Part shown: positions 20,261-33,323 of the stretch, piece after piece
Numbering within the stretch: the stretch's first letter is position 1
How the letters are laid out: every line of letters begins with the position of its first letter
Assembly (NCBI GenBank): GCA_033557465.1
Contig: CM066031.1
Coordinates: 1,228,383,312 to 1,228,447,311 of the forward strand
DNA length: 64,000 nt
Reading direction: 5' to 3'
DNA from: Ichthyophis bannanicus
Lineage: Eukaryota > Chordata > Amphibia > Gymnophiona > Ichthyophiidae
Position numbers and translations under genes: made by a program
The notes under the pieces: generated by a model
What the model was told of the DNA's origin: nothing
The model's database searches: none
The model's input: only the letters and a program-made list of their open reading frames with translations

Positions 20261-22561
20261 GCGCCATATTAGGCACCCCTGGACAAGGCACCGTAGAAGG
20301 CACCCTGGGCTATGGAACCATAGGTTAAGGTAGCCTAACAAGGTTACGGTGCCCTAGGTTAGTGTGCCCTAAGGGCTGCAAGGTGCCGCAGGATGACATG
20401 CATGACCTGTGAGGAACAGAGACAGATGTAGCCCTAACACTAGATAGAGCACTCAGGAAAGGCAATGAACAGGTGAGTGAAGGAGGGAGAGCTGGGAGCC
20501 GCTGGACCTGCCATAGCTGCGGGCATCCCATGTGGCTGACAGTACTGATGACAAACATGGTGGGGGAAACTGTACCACAGCACAGGGTGTTGGCAATGTA
20601 AAGTACTGGAAAGACAGTTGGTGGCAGACGATGGGAATACGTATCCCCCATTGGAGGTGGAGGTGGCAGGATAGTTACAATGATGGGTGGACAGAGGAGT
20701 GGTGGTGCCATGCAGATCAGGCACAGGCGAGGCAAGCATGATGAGGCACAATGCAGGAAAGGGTAGCAGTGCAGGACATGGGGTGGCAGCCTGCACAGGC
20801 AGACAGGACCCTACACAGCTGACAGACGCTGATAGATGGACTGAGGGAATGTTGGCAATTGTGGCGAGGGTATTATGGGCTGGCAGCACAAATCTGCAAA
20901 AAAATGACTGTTACAGGCATGTACACTATTTGAGTAGGACAGGCATGAGAGGAGGGAACAATGAGGAATTGAACCCATGAACACTGCCGAGAATGGCATT
21001 GTATTAACCAGTAGGCTATACCTCTGTGGTGTATGTCACAGCAATGGCTGGGTACAGAAGGACTGCAGGTCACTGCACAAACTGTCTGCTCTGAGTGCCA
21101 GGATAGGGTAAACCCACCAATACCCATGATGCAATGCACATGCTGAATAGCTGTCTACAGCTGATCACCAAATGGGGTCTGCACTTCTCCGGTACCTCAG
21201 CTTGGAAAGACGAATTGACAGTGCGTGATACTGGCATAGAGTAGCTACAGACAATGCCATTGTGCAGCTTCTGTGTTCTCCCTGAGGGATACGATGGGTG
21301 CCCAGCACTAGGTCCGCAGTACATGTGATGCTAGAGATAGGTCCTGCTGTATATCCCCATCACTACCAGTGTGTGACAGGTGTTCTTGTAGTGCAGCTGA
21401 AGGTAATTTGGTGTCCATCTGTATCCTGCAGTCACATGTGGCCCTCTGGGACCAGACACCACCCAGATTAGTGTGTACCCCATGTTAGGGTCTGATTGAC
21501 ATGGGCACCTGTTATCAGGGCAGAGGGGTTTCCAGACTTGCATGAGATTTGTGTAGCAGTGCCTTGATAGATCAAAGTGGTATACACTATGTACCCCAAA
21601 GGGCCCACATCACACTTTTTGTAGGTAAGGGACAGGTGCCCCTTACCCCCATGAAACAACCTCCATCCTGCTGGTATAAGACAGCCCTCCAGGGTTGGTG
21701 GCCCAGAGCCATACCTGTGATTGGGGCAGTGGCAGACCAGCAGCAATGCTGGGGTTAGGTCTGGAAAACCCCAACTGCCTCACACCACTCTCTGACAGTC
21801 ACCAGCAGACAACACCTTATAGGTGTTCCAACCATGCACAGTCTAACTGCAGACAGTCCACTAGCCAATCCATAGTGCATGCTCACAGAGGAACTATGTG
21901 CACCAAGCAAGCAGCTTAGTGATTGGGGCCCCAGCATTGGGATCACAAAAGTATCACTGGAGACAGATAGTATGGAGCGCTATGTGGGAACCTAGACATG
22001 CCATGGTCACTGCTCGGTTAGAGTTAGTGCCCTCCCAGCATGACATGCTGTGGCCATCCTGCCCATGCAGGTGGTGGTTGGGCACTACAGTGTCCCAGCT
22101 ATTGCCCCACACCCTGTGAAGATGCATCCTGGCCAATCCGCCCTATCCGGGCCATACCCACAATACCTTGCTCCTCATTATGCACATATTTAGGCTAACG
22201 CTGGTAACAGTGGGGCATTTTGGGCCCAATGAGGGGTGGGCAGCCACAGAACAATGGATAGACATACACACACACATACACACACTCCTATTGCAGCATT
22301 GTGCAAAGATAGGGGTGGTTGGCAATCCTGCCCGCCACACTGGTCCTGATCACAGTGCCGACATTGCTAAACTGTGCAGGAGGTAGTAGTAGTGCTCTGG
22401 TGATAACTGCAGCTCAATGCTGGGGCCAACAGCCTGACTCTCCATGCATCTTTGGATTGTGGAGCCTGTGTGAGTGGGTGTTTGTACCCCTGTTTGCCGC
22501 TGCTTTGGGCTTTGCACATGTTGCTGTTGTACCTGCATTGTAGGGTAAAATATAGGGACAT

Positions 22562-22650
22562 GCTCTGCAGGAACCACAGCTGGGACTTGAACCTGTGACC
22601 CTCTGCTTCTGGACACACTGGCTGGGTGTATTGCACCACACTGTTGCCAC
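22562..22650 (-). other. tRNA-like pol III motif, right arm of copy B
   Basis: On the minus strand 'ggcaacagtgtggtgcaata' (A-box arm) and 'cacaggttcaagtccca' (B box). Same module as at 8815-8902. Confidence 0.5.
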
Positions 22651-23463
22651 AGATACAATGCAGTCCATGGAGCCACCTGTACGTTTTCTCAGCCAGACCT
22701 TTTATGTTGCACTGCACACCACGTACTGGTACAGGGCATGGCCTAGGTCCACTGCAGGCAGGTGCCACTGCCCCTTCCAGCACGGGCACACACCCCCCTG
22801 CCATGATGACATGACCATATGCTGTCGGTGCTGGTAGTGCACAGTCCCAGGCCATCCACTGTGTGGGTAGGTGGTCGCCTAGGGAGCGGGGTCTGGGGCA
22901 GGGGGCATACATGAGCATCCTCACATCCCCCCCATCACCGCCTACCAATAGTATGTCCCTTCCACTTGGGGGAGGGTTGGCTGGGGGGATGTCAGGTCAG
23001 TGCCCTGGCAACGGTTAGCTTGTGTGGACCAGGTAGATGTTGTTGGATTGTGTTTGGCCTTTGTCAGCTGCTGTCTTGCTGATTTCCGGTTTCTATATTC
23101 CTATGTGCCACCTAGGCACCCGCCTAGTCCACCCTGTGCCACAGCTGCCCCCGCTACATGTCCTGCCTGCAGCCCCCTATGCACCATTTGCACCATCGCC
23201 ATAGTGGCCTTTCATGCTTGGGCATTATGCTGTCCCTGAAAATGGAGCACTACTATCACGTTTCTTGGGCTCCCTGCCTATGATGTACATTGCTGACACT
23301 GAAATGGTTTCTCTCTCCTGCAAAGGTTTTCATTCACGGTAGGATTCAGCCCTTCAGTTCAGCGCGTTAGTGTGCAGGGAGCCTCTCCCCGCCCATTGAC
23401 CCCTTCTCTCCGCCCTCTCTCCACCCTCTGCGGTGTTTACCGTGGCCGGGAATGCTAACACTT

Positions 23464-23505
23464 ATTAGGTAACGTTAACGCGCGTTAACGTTAACGTTAC
23501 CTAAT
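23464..23505. repeat. Right subterminal palindrome of copy B
   Basis: A 42-bp near-palindrome around GTTAACGCGCGTTAAC with arms attaggtaacgttaac. The right half has one extra gttaac hexamer. It ends 51 bp from the terminus. Confidence 0.8.
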
Positions 23506-23559
23506 GAGCATTAATGTAGCCGCTGGTACTTTACCGCAGTTTAGTAAACATACCCCTAT

Positions 23560-23857
23560 GTTCATGTGTATGGCACACAGAACACTAAAAATTGTGGCTG
23601 AACAAGAAAAAATCCTCAATATTTTCATTGTTAAAAATGATACAAGAGAAATATAAAATATTACTAACAGAAGTTACTTTTTTTTAAACTATTCAAAATA
23701 ACAGCTATTATTAATTGTTAACAGTTATTAAATTTTATTTTTTCTTGCTTAAGTTTTAACCTATGACTGATGTGTTAGTGTTTCAAGAATGTGTTTATTT
23801 ATTATTTAAAATCATTTCAATACTGCCTCAGAAAAGTTAATCAAACTAGTCAATTTA
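23560..23857. other. Short AT-rich spacer between copies B and C
   Basis: AT-rich flank containing the remainder of the hAT-like sequence. No gene. Confidence 0.5.
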
Positions 23858-24052
23858 GGGGTATGTTTACTAAAGTGCATTAGTGCGATTCGCGGTAGGA
23901 GCCGCGGTAGAGACTGAAACCCCAAATAAGGACATGGGTGGTACATCGTTACCCGCAACGCGCGTTCCAAAAACTAACGAGCATGACAGGGCGTCATGGC
24001 GCGTCACCGAGCGTTAATCCCAAGAAGGCCTACAGATACAAATCACAGAAAC

Positions 24053-24128
24053 AGAGCTGTAGCACAATGGTTACCTCACTGACCGCTGTCACAGGCAGCA
24101 TGGGTTCGAATCCTCTGGGTTCCACAGT
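24053..24128 (+). other. tRNA-like pol III motif, left arm of copy C
   Basis: 'gtagcacaatggttacctc' (A box) and 'gggttcgaatcc' (near-consensus B box). A second + motif lies at 24848-24918 ('gtagcacaatggttaagac', 'gagttcaaatccc'). The cloverleaf is incomplete. Confidence 0.5.
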
Positions 24129-24929
24129 GTGCCCAATGCAGAAGGCTGGGCCAGGCACCATCCTGTACATTACATAGGGAATGAGGAGGCAAGTTTTTTT
24201 TACGTCCAGTAGTGTTGCCAGCAAACACACCCTCACAGTGTGCAACCAAAGGTGCTGCAGATGGCACCCCATAATGCACCACACAGGCCACATTATAAAG
24301 TGCACTGTCCACAGAGGCACACCAAAATGTCCCCTATAGAACACCCTATTAGGCAACGTAAAGGGCGCCAGATAAGGTGCCGCATGGGGCGCCTTATGAG
24401 GCACTGTAAGGTTATATTATGCTGTGGGGGTTTCGCTGGCAGCACTAATGTGCATTAAAAATATACAATGCTGCACACAGCCCGATAAAAGAAGCCCACT
24501 GTGGGTCTGAGCCCATGACCACTGGCCCCACAGGCCGTGAAGGAACCACCGGGCTGCAGCCCCATAGCTGCCAACAACCCCCTGGCTGGCAACTGAAGGG
24601 CATCAGGACACCACCCAAATGGCCCGCTGTGTTGGCCAGGATCTGTCCCAATGCAAACATACCCATGGTGCAATGCACATGCAGATCAGCAGTCCAGAGA
24701 TGAACACAACAAGGGTTATGTACCCACACAGCCCCCTGGCACGGTAGGGCGAAATGACTGTGTGTGTCACTGGCACATAGTAGCAACAGACAGTAGCCCA
24801 ACAGGGTGCCCCATAAGAATTTAGAAAAGGTGTCCCCTAAGGCAGCGTGATCTGTAGCACAATGGTTAAGACACTGGCAGATGGTGCAAGGTCTGTGAGT
24901 TCAAATCCCCCTGTGGCCCCAAAGACAAA

Positions 24930-27900
24930 AGCTGCCTGCAACTTTACCCTCCACAAACCATAGTCAGTGATGTGGATAACCAGTCAGCACTCAGTTGAAC
25001 CCATAGTTACTCCCCATTTTTTGTTGGCCATAACCAACCTGAGAGGTGGGAGAAAATGCCCACCTCCCCTCATTGGGAGGGCCCGTTTAATCAAGAGAGC
25101 CGCAGCCCACAAAAGAAGAAAATAGTGTGAATTCGCATCCAGAACCATGTCTGAGATATGTACAACGTCAAATATATCCACAAATCATGTAATTAAGGAA
25201 ATAAAACCTCAAACCGTGCTGGAAACAAGGCAGGTAAGAACCGAATTGTCTTGCCATCGTACCCCTGCAGGAAACCCCACCACGCCATGCATTGGTCGGC
25301 CCAACTCTGGGCCCTGTATCATGTGAATGTGTACCTGTCATGCGGGTGTATCTGTGGATGAGTCTGCGACATTACCCGCACAACAATTTAGTGATGTCAG
25401 AAGCAGCTTGTTATGTACGTCGAACAGGTTCTGCTGTCAAACACACACTCACAGGGCTATACCCTGAGGGTGCTGCATAGGGCACCCTACAAGTCACACC
25501 AGAGGGTAAAGGTAAATGTGCACTGTCTGCCAGGGCACCCTATAGGGTGTGTTACAGAGAGCCCCATAGGTCATGCCATAGGGTTCCCGATGAGGCACCA
25601 TGAGGATTCTGCACTGTGAGGGTGGTGCTGCTGTCAGCACCAATGTAAAGTAAAACTACAAGATGCCCCCCAAAGGGCCACCAAACAATCCATCTGTGGG
25701 CTGAAACCCATGACATAGGGGCCCCCACAGGTAATGAAGTAGCTAGTAGCCCATATTGTCAGTGCAAATTACACAGTCCCAAGAATGAGGCGCCCAGCCC
25801 ATGGAGCTGAACTGTGAAATGCTACAAACCCCCACACCATATCCACAGCAATTGCACTATGCACATACAAAGAATGGCTGTCAATGAAACAAACCAAGGT
25901 CTCAGCAAACAAGGGCATATGGCAAACACAATCAAGACCAAGGCCAAGATCATTACCAAATATAAAAGGCCCAATAACATCACAAACCTGTTTCATAAAC
26001 CGAAAGGCACTGTCAAAAGCAAAAGCAAACACGAACATACTATGCATATGTGGAGAAAGAATATGCAGATGGCTGTACCACCAGAACCAATAACCCCCTA
26101 ACTGGGCAAAGAAAGGGCGCCATGTCACCACCCGAAGTGCCTGCTGGGGGGTAAGGATATGGGTGAAAGCAACAACACTCATGGTGCACTGCACATGTAC
26201 ATCAGCAGTCCCGAGATGAACATAGGAGTGGGTAGGCACCACCACAGCGCCTGTCCTTGAAGGGAGAAATGAATTTGTGCATCACTGCCATAGAGCAGCA
26301 AAAGACAGTAGCCCAACAGTGTGCCCAAGAAGAAGTGTGAAAAAGGCGACCAGTATGGTCCCGAGAAGGGTGCCCCATGCTAAGTGCAATATGAGGTACA
26401 CAGGGATAAGAGAGTGCAGATGGAACCCTGGCCCATAGAACCATATGGCACGGTGCCCCAAAAAGGGTATGTGGGCCAAGGTCAGTGTGCCCTAGGGACT
26501 GCAAGTGGTGTCTGCAGGACCTGCGTGGAACAGAGACAGATGTAGTAGTAACACCACACAGAACCCACAGTAAAGACAATGAACAGGTGATTGACCGAGA
26601 GAGAGTAGGGAGTCACTGGACCCTCACCCCTGTGGACATCCCATGTGTCTGGAAGCAGCGCGGACAAACATGGTGCTGGCAACAGCAACCCACCAAAGGT
26701 TGTTGGCACCCTAGAGTACTAGAAAAAAAGTGTATGGCAGCTGAGGAGAAAATGTGTCACGAGGTGGAGGTGGCCAGAGGAGTGGGTCTGCCACGCAGAA
26801 CAGGCACAGGCCCGCCAAGAACACAGAGATGCAATGCAGACAAGGGTAGCAGTGTAGGATACGGGGTGACTGCACAGCAACATACAGGACATGTCACATC
26901 ACACTGATGCAGATAGATGGACCAAAGGATGGTCCCCAACTATGATGAGGATGATAAGAGTGGCCGGGACCTAGAAGCCAAGAGTTGACTGTTACAGCGA
27001 CCACAGGTACCAGTGCAGGAAAGGCAGCAAAACAGGGGAACAGAGAGAGTGAAAAGCCATGAACACTAGGATGGAAAGCGCTGCAGAAAGAGAATAACTA
27101 CAGTAACACCAGTAGGCATACAGAAATGGATGCAGACAGGACCACAGCATGTCACCATACAAAACCACAGCTGTGTGACAGGTGAGGGCACCCCAAAGAC
27201 TAACCAAGATGCAGTACACATTCTGAGCAGGGGTCCACAGCCAACATCACAGTCCACAGGTGGGATGGGAGGCACATATGAACAGGTCCACACACGCCCC
27301 AGGAAATATATAATGCAGTGTAAACCAAATGCAATATATCAGGGGAGCAACACATAAGGGCTGGAAGGGTCCAGGCCAATGGAAAACCATGTGGATGGGC
27401 TGTGTCCATGGACAATCGACCGTAAGAGGAGCATGTGCATGACCAACCAGTTCAGTGATGTCGCACGGACCAACCGGCAGCAGCGGTCCCAGTAAACAGC
27501 CAGCCCAGTCACATGCCCCACCACAGGATGGAAACTAGGAAGAGTCAAGACAATGTGGCACACAGGCCGCAAAAAGGCCACACTGACATGCACAGCTCAA
27601 CCATGGAAGGGTGGGCGTAGATGTGATGGGGCTGCACACTGCATATGGGCAAATAAGCATCTAACAAGGAAGGAAACGATCAATGCCAGTTGTCCCCCAA
27701 ACTAGCAACCCCCGAGTGGCAATGAAACTGGGTGACCAACACCCCACTTATCCAAAACATCAAAAGTGCAAACAGTCGTCCACAAAGGGCAGTCACCATA
27801 CCCAAGCAGCAAATGTATCCTGCATCCCGGTGCACCATATGACCTGTAGAAAGACATGGGTCCTGTGTCGCTGCCCCCGTTGCCAGCACACACCCAATCC

Positions 27901-29487
27901 ATTTTGCCAGTGCACCCAACTGTTGCTGCCTGTTGAGCCTACACACCCTGAGCACCCCCCACCGGTGCAAACCCAAATCCTATGCCGCATCTCATCCGCA
28001 GTCACTAACATACAGTTCTATGTGATGTGAAGGGCTCCAAAATGACATGTCCCCACAGTGTCCGCACCCACCGTATGCACAGCAGTCACCATCCCCAGCC
28101 ACCAAAAGAACATGGAGAAAGCATGCAGAGTGACAAGGCAACATGCCATGTCGACAGTTATGTATCATGGCCACATAGTCATGTACAACTCACCCCCCCC
28201 CCCTTTACTGCAAGAAACTAAATACACAGACAGTCCATGGCAGCAACGGGGGCCCAGTCCCCCCAGTGACATTCAAAATATGCCAGCAATGAGTTTGAGG
28301 AGAAGGCCTGTGTCCAAATTGCAGAGGCCCCTATCCCTGTGGCAACAACAACCAGGGACAGTCTCACAGGGGTGCTGTGTCCACGCACATATGGATGACG
28401 GGATCTCCAGATGCAGTGTAGCAGATGTGTCATGTGTGTTGTCTGTGTCCTGTGTGAAGATATGTAGATATCAGGAAATGGAATGCCACACCAAACCACG
28501 GCCCCTGTAGGTCTGAAAGGAGACAGTCAGATAGAAAGAGGTCACCCAAGAATGCATACATACCACCACATGACATGGCCACAACACTGGGCACAGTGCA
28601 CATGGACCACTGCAGGAGAGGTCTCTGAAGACCAGAACCCCATCCCAATATGTTCATGTAAATGCACATGACACACAGGCACCACTGGGCTCCAGAGCAT
28701 GTCCAGCAGTGGTGCCGCACACAGACAACAACCAAAGACATGATGATAGCAACAGGCCAAATGCAGCGCCAGCACGTGGTGTATGCCCCATAGTCTGGAA
28801 GATGAGGCCTACGTGAAATGTAGAGCTGTGACCTGACTGGGAATGTCCGTGTCACGCAAAAGCACAAAGAGCCCCAATAGAGGCTGCAGACATCAATGGA
28901 GTGCGGCCATTACCATGTGTGCATGGGTAGCTGTGAGTGCAGCATGTCCAAGGTGTGTTGTGTTGTGTGGAACCAAAATGTTGACGTACATCGGTCCACC
29001 AGCAAACCTGAGACACGTCATAAAAGAATATATAACAAATGCCCACAATGTATAGTAGCCCACAGGCAGAAGGGAAAAGAGGGATGAGGGAACATCACAG
29101 GAACGGGGGCCAGACACATCCGTGAAACACACATAGGCAAGGAGGCGCAGAATGATCGGTCATGTAGACAGGTTAAGCAGACACAGAGGCATACACTGTG
29201 ATGCAAGGTATGCATGCCAGAAGGTGCAGATGGCAGGACCCCCGACAATCACCGAGAAGTGGAGACCCCCATCACAGTACATGCATGAGTGCCAAGCATC
29301 CTGCCAATGCCACAAAGGCAGTGAGTGATCCACATGCTCCCAAACAATACAATGCCCTGTCTCGGTGGACGCACACAGCCTGTCATTATGTGCATCAGAA
29401 ACGACATTAACACTCTCAAGATGTGGACAGGTAATGGCCACATGTGTGACAAATGGAAGCTAAGGGTGAAGGGGTAGTGGGCCATAG
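24930..29487. other. Left interior of copy C, no gene recognised
   Basis: About 4.5 kb of CA- and GC-mixed sequence with many short frames and no recognisable domain. Parts (26480-26940) match copy B. A Lys/Asn-rich frame at 25814-26101 is flanked by repeat-like sequence and lacks support. This may be regulatory or decayed cargo. Confidence 0.4.
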
Positions 29488-29491
29488 ACAT

Positions 29492-30925
29492 TGTCAAACA
29501 CCTTGCTGGCCCACAAGGCGGGAGCCTGGGGCTTCGGTGTTGCTCCTCTTCTAACAGCAAGGACTTTATGTTGCCCTCAGGGATTTTGGGTCCCAATAGC
29601 TAATCGAAATAAGGAGGTAGTTGTGGTCGAGTAGCTATGCTTAAAGAGGTTTTATTTCCCGTCCCGAGAGAATTCTTGCAACAAATATCAAAAAGCAAAT
29701 AAACCATACAGCTGGTATAACACAAGTGAGGGACTACAAATGGGAACAAAAATGCTTATTGTCAGCTTTAACTGAACAAAAAGAGGGGAAAAAACAGGTT
29801 TTCAATCACACACTTTTAACTGTGAAATCTGTGCTCTCCCACAGATTTCACTCCAGCAGGCTTTCTTAGGCCCCTAACAAAAAGAGGTTATGCTATCGGA
29901 GAAAACAAGCGTACAGTCCATTTTGCACATATCAGAATTATCATCACCAAAGTCACAATCCATATCTTCAGGTGCTTCTTGATAATTATAACTTGCAGGG
30001 CTGTATTGTGGATTAGTGTTTGTTTCTCTCCTCTCGGCTGGGTCAGAGCACCACTCCCCCCTATCACTGCAGAAAGGTTCTTTACCACACACTATGGAAT
30101 CTTTCCTTAGTGGGCTACACATTTCCTGACCACTGGGGGTAAACCTCAGTGCTCCTCTAGTCCAGGTACTTTGGCTTTCAGGCTGAGCTCTGCCTGGCTG
30201 GTGTGTAAACGGGAAGTGGAAACTTTTCTTCCCCTCTCTTCCTTTCACAGGACGTCTTTCTAAAGCATGGGAATTACCTCTTGGACAAGTATTCTGGCTC
30301 CCCAGGTTCCTGCTATTGTGGTTATCTCTTCTCCCTGCTCCTCGTGGTTTATATCCTGGAGTCTCCCTCTGGCCCCACACGGACCTTGGCTTAGTGCAGC
30401 CTAACTTCTCAGCACTAACCTTCGTGAACTCCTCTTGGATAAACCCCTCTGAGGTGCAGATTGATTCCACGTCTGAACCTTCCAGGTATGGCTCCTGGTT
30501 TTTCTGAGCGCTGTACTTTTCTTTCCCTTGAGTCCTCTCAATGTCTCCTTCTCTCTCCGCCTCAGAGACTGAGACTGACTCCTTGCGTCTCTGTGTTTCC
30601 TTCCTTCTCCACGTGTGCCTGTACGTGAATCTGCTCGTATCCCTGTGCCTGAATCTGCACGTGTCTCTGCTCTGCTCAAGACTGACCTTTTTTTATCTGC
30701 GTCATTCCTTGAGACTTGAGTTGGCTCAACTCTCTGCAGCTGTCTCTGCTTTGCTGATGAGCTATGACGTAATGGTATCTCTGGGCGTTTCTCTACAGCC
30801 TGTGCTCTTGTTTTGCTTAGTTGCCCCTGACAACCCCTAGCCATGTGCTCTGCACTGCTGTTTTTAAAACTGCCCTGTGCGTTTTTCTCCACTTTTACAG
30901 GCGCTATCTGCCTGGCGCCATGACA
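29492..30925 (-). mobile_element. Solo LTR nested in the giant Harbinger
   Basis: Starts TGTCA and ends TGACA (perfect short inverted repeat), flanked by ACAT duplications at 29488-29491 and 30926-30929. Read on the minus strand, a poly(A) signal AATAAA lies near 29655, followed by about 160 bp of R-U5-like sequence. No internal region, primer-binding site or gag/pol is present, so it is a solo LTR left by recombination. The superfamily is unknown. The 163-198-aa frames inside are LTR-derived and I do not accept them as genes. Confidence 0.8.
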
Positions 30926-31351
30926 ACATGTGCAGCACCATAGGAGCAGTGGAGAGAAATCAACATATATGTGTCAGAACATGACGACAGCAATGCAAAC
31001 CGCACTGTATGCCAACTCACCAGAGTCACCTGCCTGTTGCAGTGATGTACACACACTCCCCACACACAGCACAGCATCGGGCAGTATGGCCAGCCAATCC
31101 CTGGGGGCCCGGAAAGCAGAAGCTCATCCTGGGGAGGTAAGAACACATCAGACATATCGAGACATGTCACGGTAGTGCTGCACAATCCACACACCTGCTC
31201 ACACATGGTCAACCCAGATAAATATCCCCAGCACAAGCAGAACTTACAGGAGAAGAGCTCCTCGATCAGATGTTGCCTGGCCGCCATCCCAGCACGTGTG
31301 TCAACATGGCCAGGTGCAGGAGGGCACACAGGATCCACCCCGAGATCCTCA

Positions 31352-33323
31352 TTAATATCGAATATTGTGCCTGAGAGCAATGTTGTGGAGGATGCAACAG
31401 GCTAGTATGATCTCTGCCACAGTCAAGGACCCGTACTGTAAGGCCCCACCAGTCCTATCCAGACACCTGAAGCAACTTTTGAGAACGCCAAAGGTGCGCT
31501 CAATGACTGAGCGGCTGGAGGCATGGGCCTCATTGTACCGCATCTCTGCACCTGTCCGAGGGAGACGCACAGGGGTCAGCAGCCAGGCACAACACCCGTA
31601 CCCTGCATCACCTGCAAACAGAAATGGCAGTACGGTACACGTGAGAAGATGAACCTATGGAACCCATGATGTAGCAATGCACAAATGGACAGCAGAGAAG
31701 CATGGTCACACACATCTGACGGCACAGCTTTGCACACGATGGGGGTGCACCAGAGTCTGCATCCGGGAGCCCAAACCCACACTGGCTGGCACAAAGATGC
31801 TCAGTTGTGCAAGTCCCAGGAAACCCTGCTATATGGCACACAGGGGATATGTCAGTGGACCACAACCCGGGGGGGGGGCAGGTGGGAGTGTCAGTGCAGA
31901 CAGGCCAAAGCAAACAGTCATGCAGAAGACATGTGTGATAGCAGGTTCGCACATAGCCCATGACACGTTCCACCCCCTACATGGCAAATGAGGAGGCCCC
32001 ATACACACTGTACAGCAGGTCTCTGGTCCTGTGCCCCTAATTCTCCAATGCCCCCCCCCCCCCGGATGGCACATGCACAATCCCATGGCACATGGGTTGG
32101 GAGATGGACACAACACACAGGCAGACATATGTCATACCTCCAAAGGTGTAGGAGGCACATCCATGGTGGGGACACACCATGCATGTCCAGAATGCCTCTG
32201 TACACGGATGTCTGCGAAGTGAACAGCAAAGGCAGGGTACAGCTGTCACCACATGGGTGCGTGGTGACCCAGATGAGCAAGAACAGGCACATGGTAGGCA
32301 GGGGGATGTGTGGTGCTGCACATAGGTATGTGACCACATCCCAGGTGACAGGGTGTGCTGTAGTCACAGGTCCAGAATAGGCTGCACCAGGACACAACAG
32401 CACAATGCCATGCATGCAGGGGACACAAGTGACAATGGTGCCCCCGTGAAACACATATGGTAGGTACACACAGGATGTGGGGAATACCTACCCAGCAGGA
32501 CACAGTCCTCATATTGCCTGGCCTCAAACAGGCCGAACAGTGCTGAGTTCTGCAGGATATAGGAGTCATGGGCTGACCCCAGGAACCGCGGGACCACATT
32601 CAGGATACGCATACCTGCATCACAGACAACCTGCACATTGAGAGAATGGAAGTGTTTGCGGTTGCGGTACACAACCTCCCTGTCGCGTGGCGGGACGAGG
32701 GCAACATGTGTGCAATCTATTGCGCCCATCACATGTGGTATCCCTGCAATCTGCTGGAATGCATGTCCCAGGGCCACCCAATGTTGCCTACTGTTGGGAA
32801 TGGCAATGTAATTCCCAACCCGGCTGACCATGGCCCGCAGTACCTGGTGGAGGCAGCGAGAGAACGTTGGCCGACTCATCCCACCCACTGCGGCCACTGA
32901 GGATTGGAAACAGCCAGAGGCAAAGAAATGTAGGGCAGCAAGGAGCTTGGCCAATCCCAGTATAGCATGTGACCGGGCAGTCAGGGGCTCGAGGTCAGGT
33001 CGTAGATCCTCATAGAGCTCCCTAATAGCCCCTGTGTCCAGCCAGTAGAGGGAGATCACCTGGTCCTCCCTGATGTTCTGGAGCATGGCCCTGGGCCTGT
33101 AGAGGCGTTGCAGGTGTGGCCGCCCCTCAGGACGCCTACGGCACCGTTGTCCCACCACACCCGCCTGTGGACCCTCCACAGCTGCAGGCCTGTGTTGCAG
33201 CGGGTTAGGACCCATGCCCAGTGCCTCAGCCCCAGGACCATCATCTCCCTCTGCCGGAACGTGCAGCCCAGCTAGCTCCAGCAATGCAATGACTGCACCA
33301 CCTGCATTCACAGTCTGAACCAT
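31352..33323 (-). CDS. HARBI1-like PIF/Harbinger DDE transposase
   Basis: Two exons: 33323-32492 and 31611-31352. The donor is G|GTAGGT at 32491, the acceptor TTTGCAG|G ends at 31612, and phase 1 is restored as a Gly codon. The joined frame is open: 1092 bases, 363 aa, close to HARBI1 length. Domains: an N-terminal helical region ('PRAMLQNIREDQVISLYWLD', 'LLAALHFFASGCFQSSVA', 'GMSRPTFSRCLHQVL'), then the nuclease core with D in 'VMGAIDCTHVALVPP', D in 'GSAHDSYILQNS', and, in exon 2, 'GYGCCAWLLTPV' and E in 'SSRSVIERTFGVLKS', then 'ILACCILHNI'. All three acidic residues are present. It should cut TIR ends and insert at TWA-type sites, working with the Myb-like partner. The in-frame upstream Met (33419) would give 395 aa, and a 5' intron joining it is possible. 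It faces away from the Myb-like gene at 34029. Confidence 0.93.

Larger units (their letters stand above)
19987..23556. mobile_element. Harbinger-family deletion derivative B (3.6 kb)
   Basis: The terminal inverted repeat is GGGGTATGTTTACTAAACTG and continues for about 26 bp before mismatches. The flanking triplet TAT is present on both sides (19984-19986 and 23557-23559). The left part matches the giant element at about 23858-27000 ('ggaacagagacagatgtag' near 20412 and 26529). The right part, from about 21000, matches about 41060-44290. No gene remains. It lies only 301 bp upstream of the giant copy. Confidence 0.88.

Noticed and set aside
19912..20328. Basic repetitive protein (RCLVRCIIR / YKVPCKVH repeats)
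   Set aside because: A direct result of the 12-bp non-coding array, open in several frames on both strands.
25814..26101. Lys/Asn-rich 95-aa ORF as a possible cargo gene
   Set aside because: No recognisable motif, two overlapping alternative frames of similar length, and no promoter or splice evidence.
29874..30892. Minus-strand frames of 198 and 163 aa that look like a novel protein
   Set aside because: Both lie wholly inside the solo LTR with TG/CA ends and a target duplication; no domain and no supporting splice sites.
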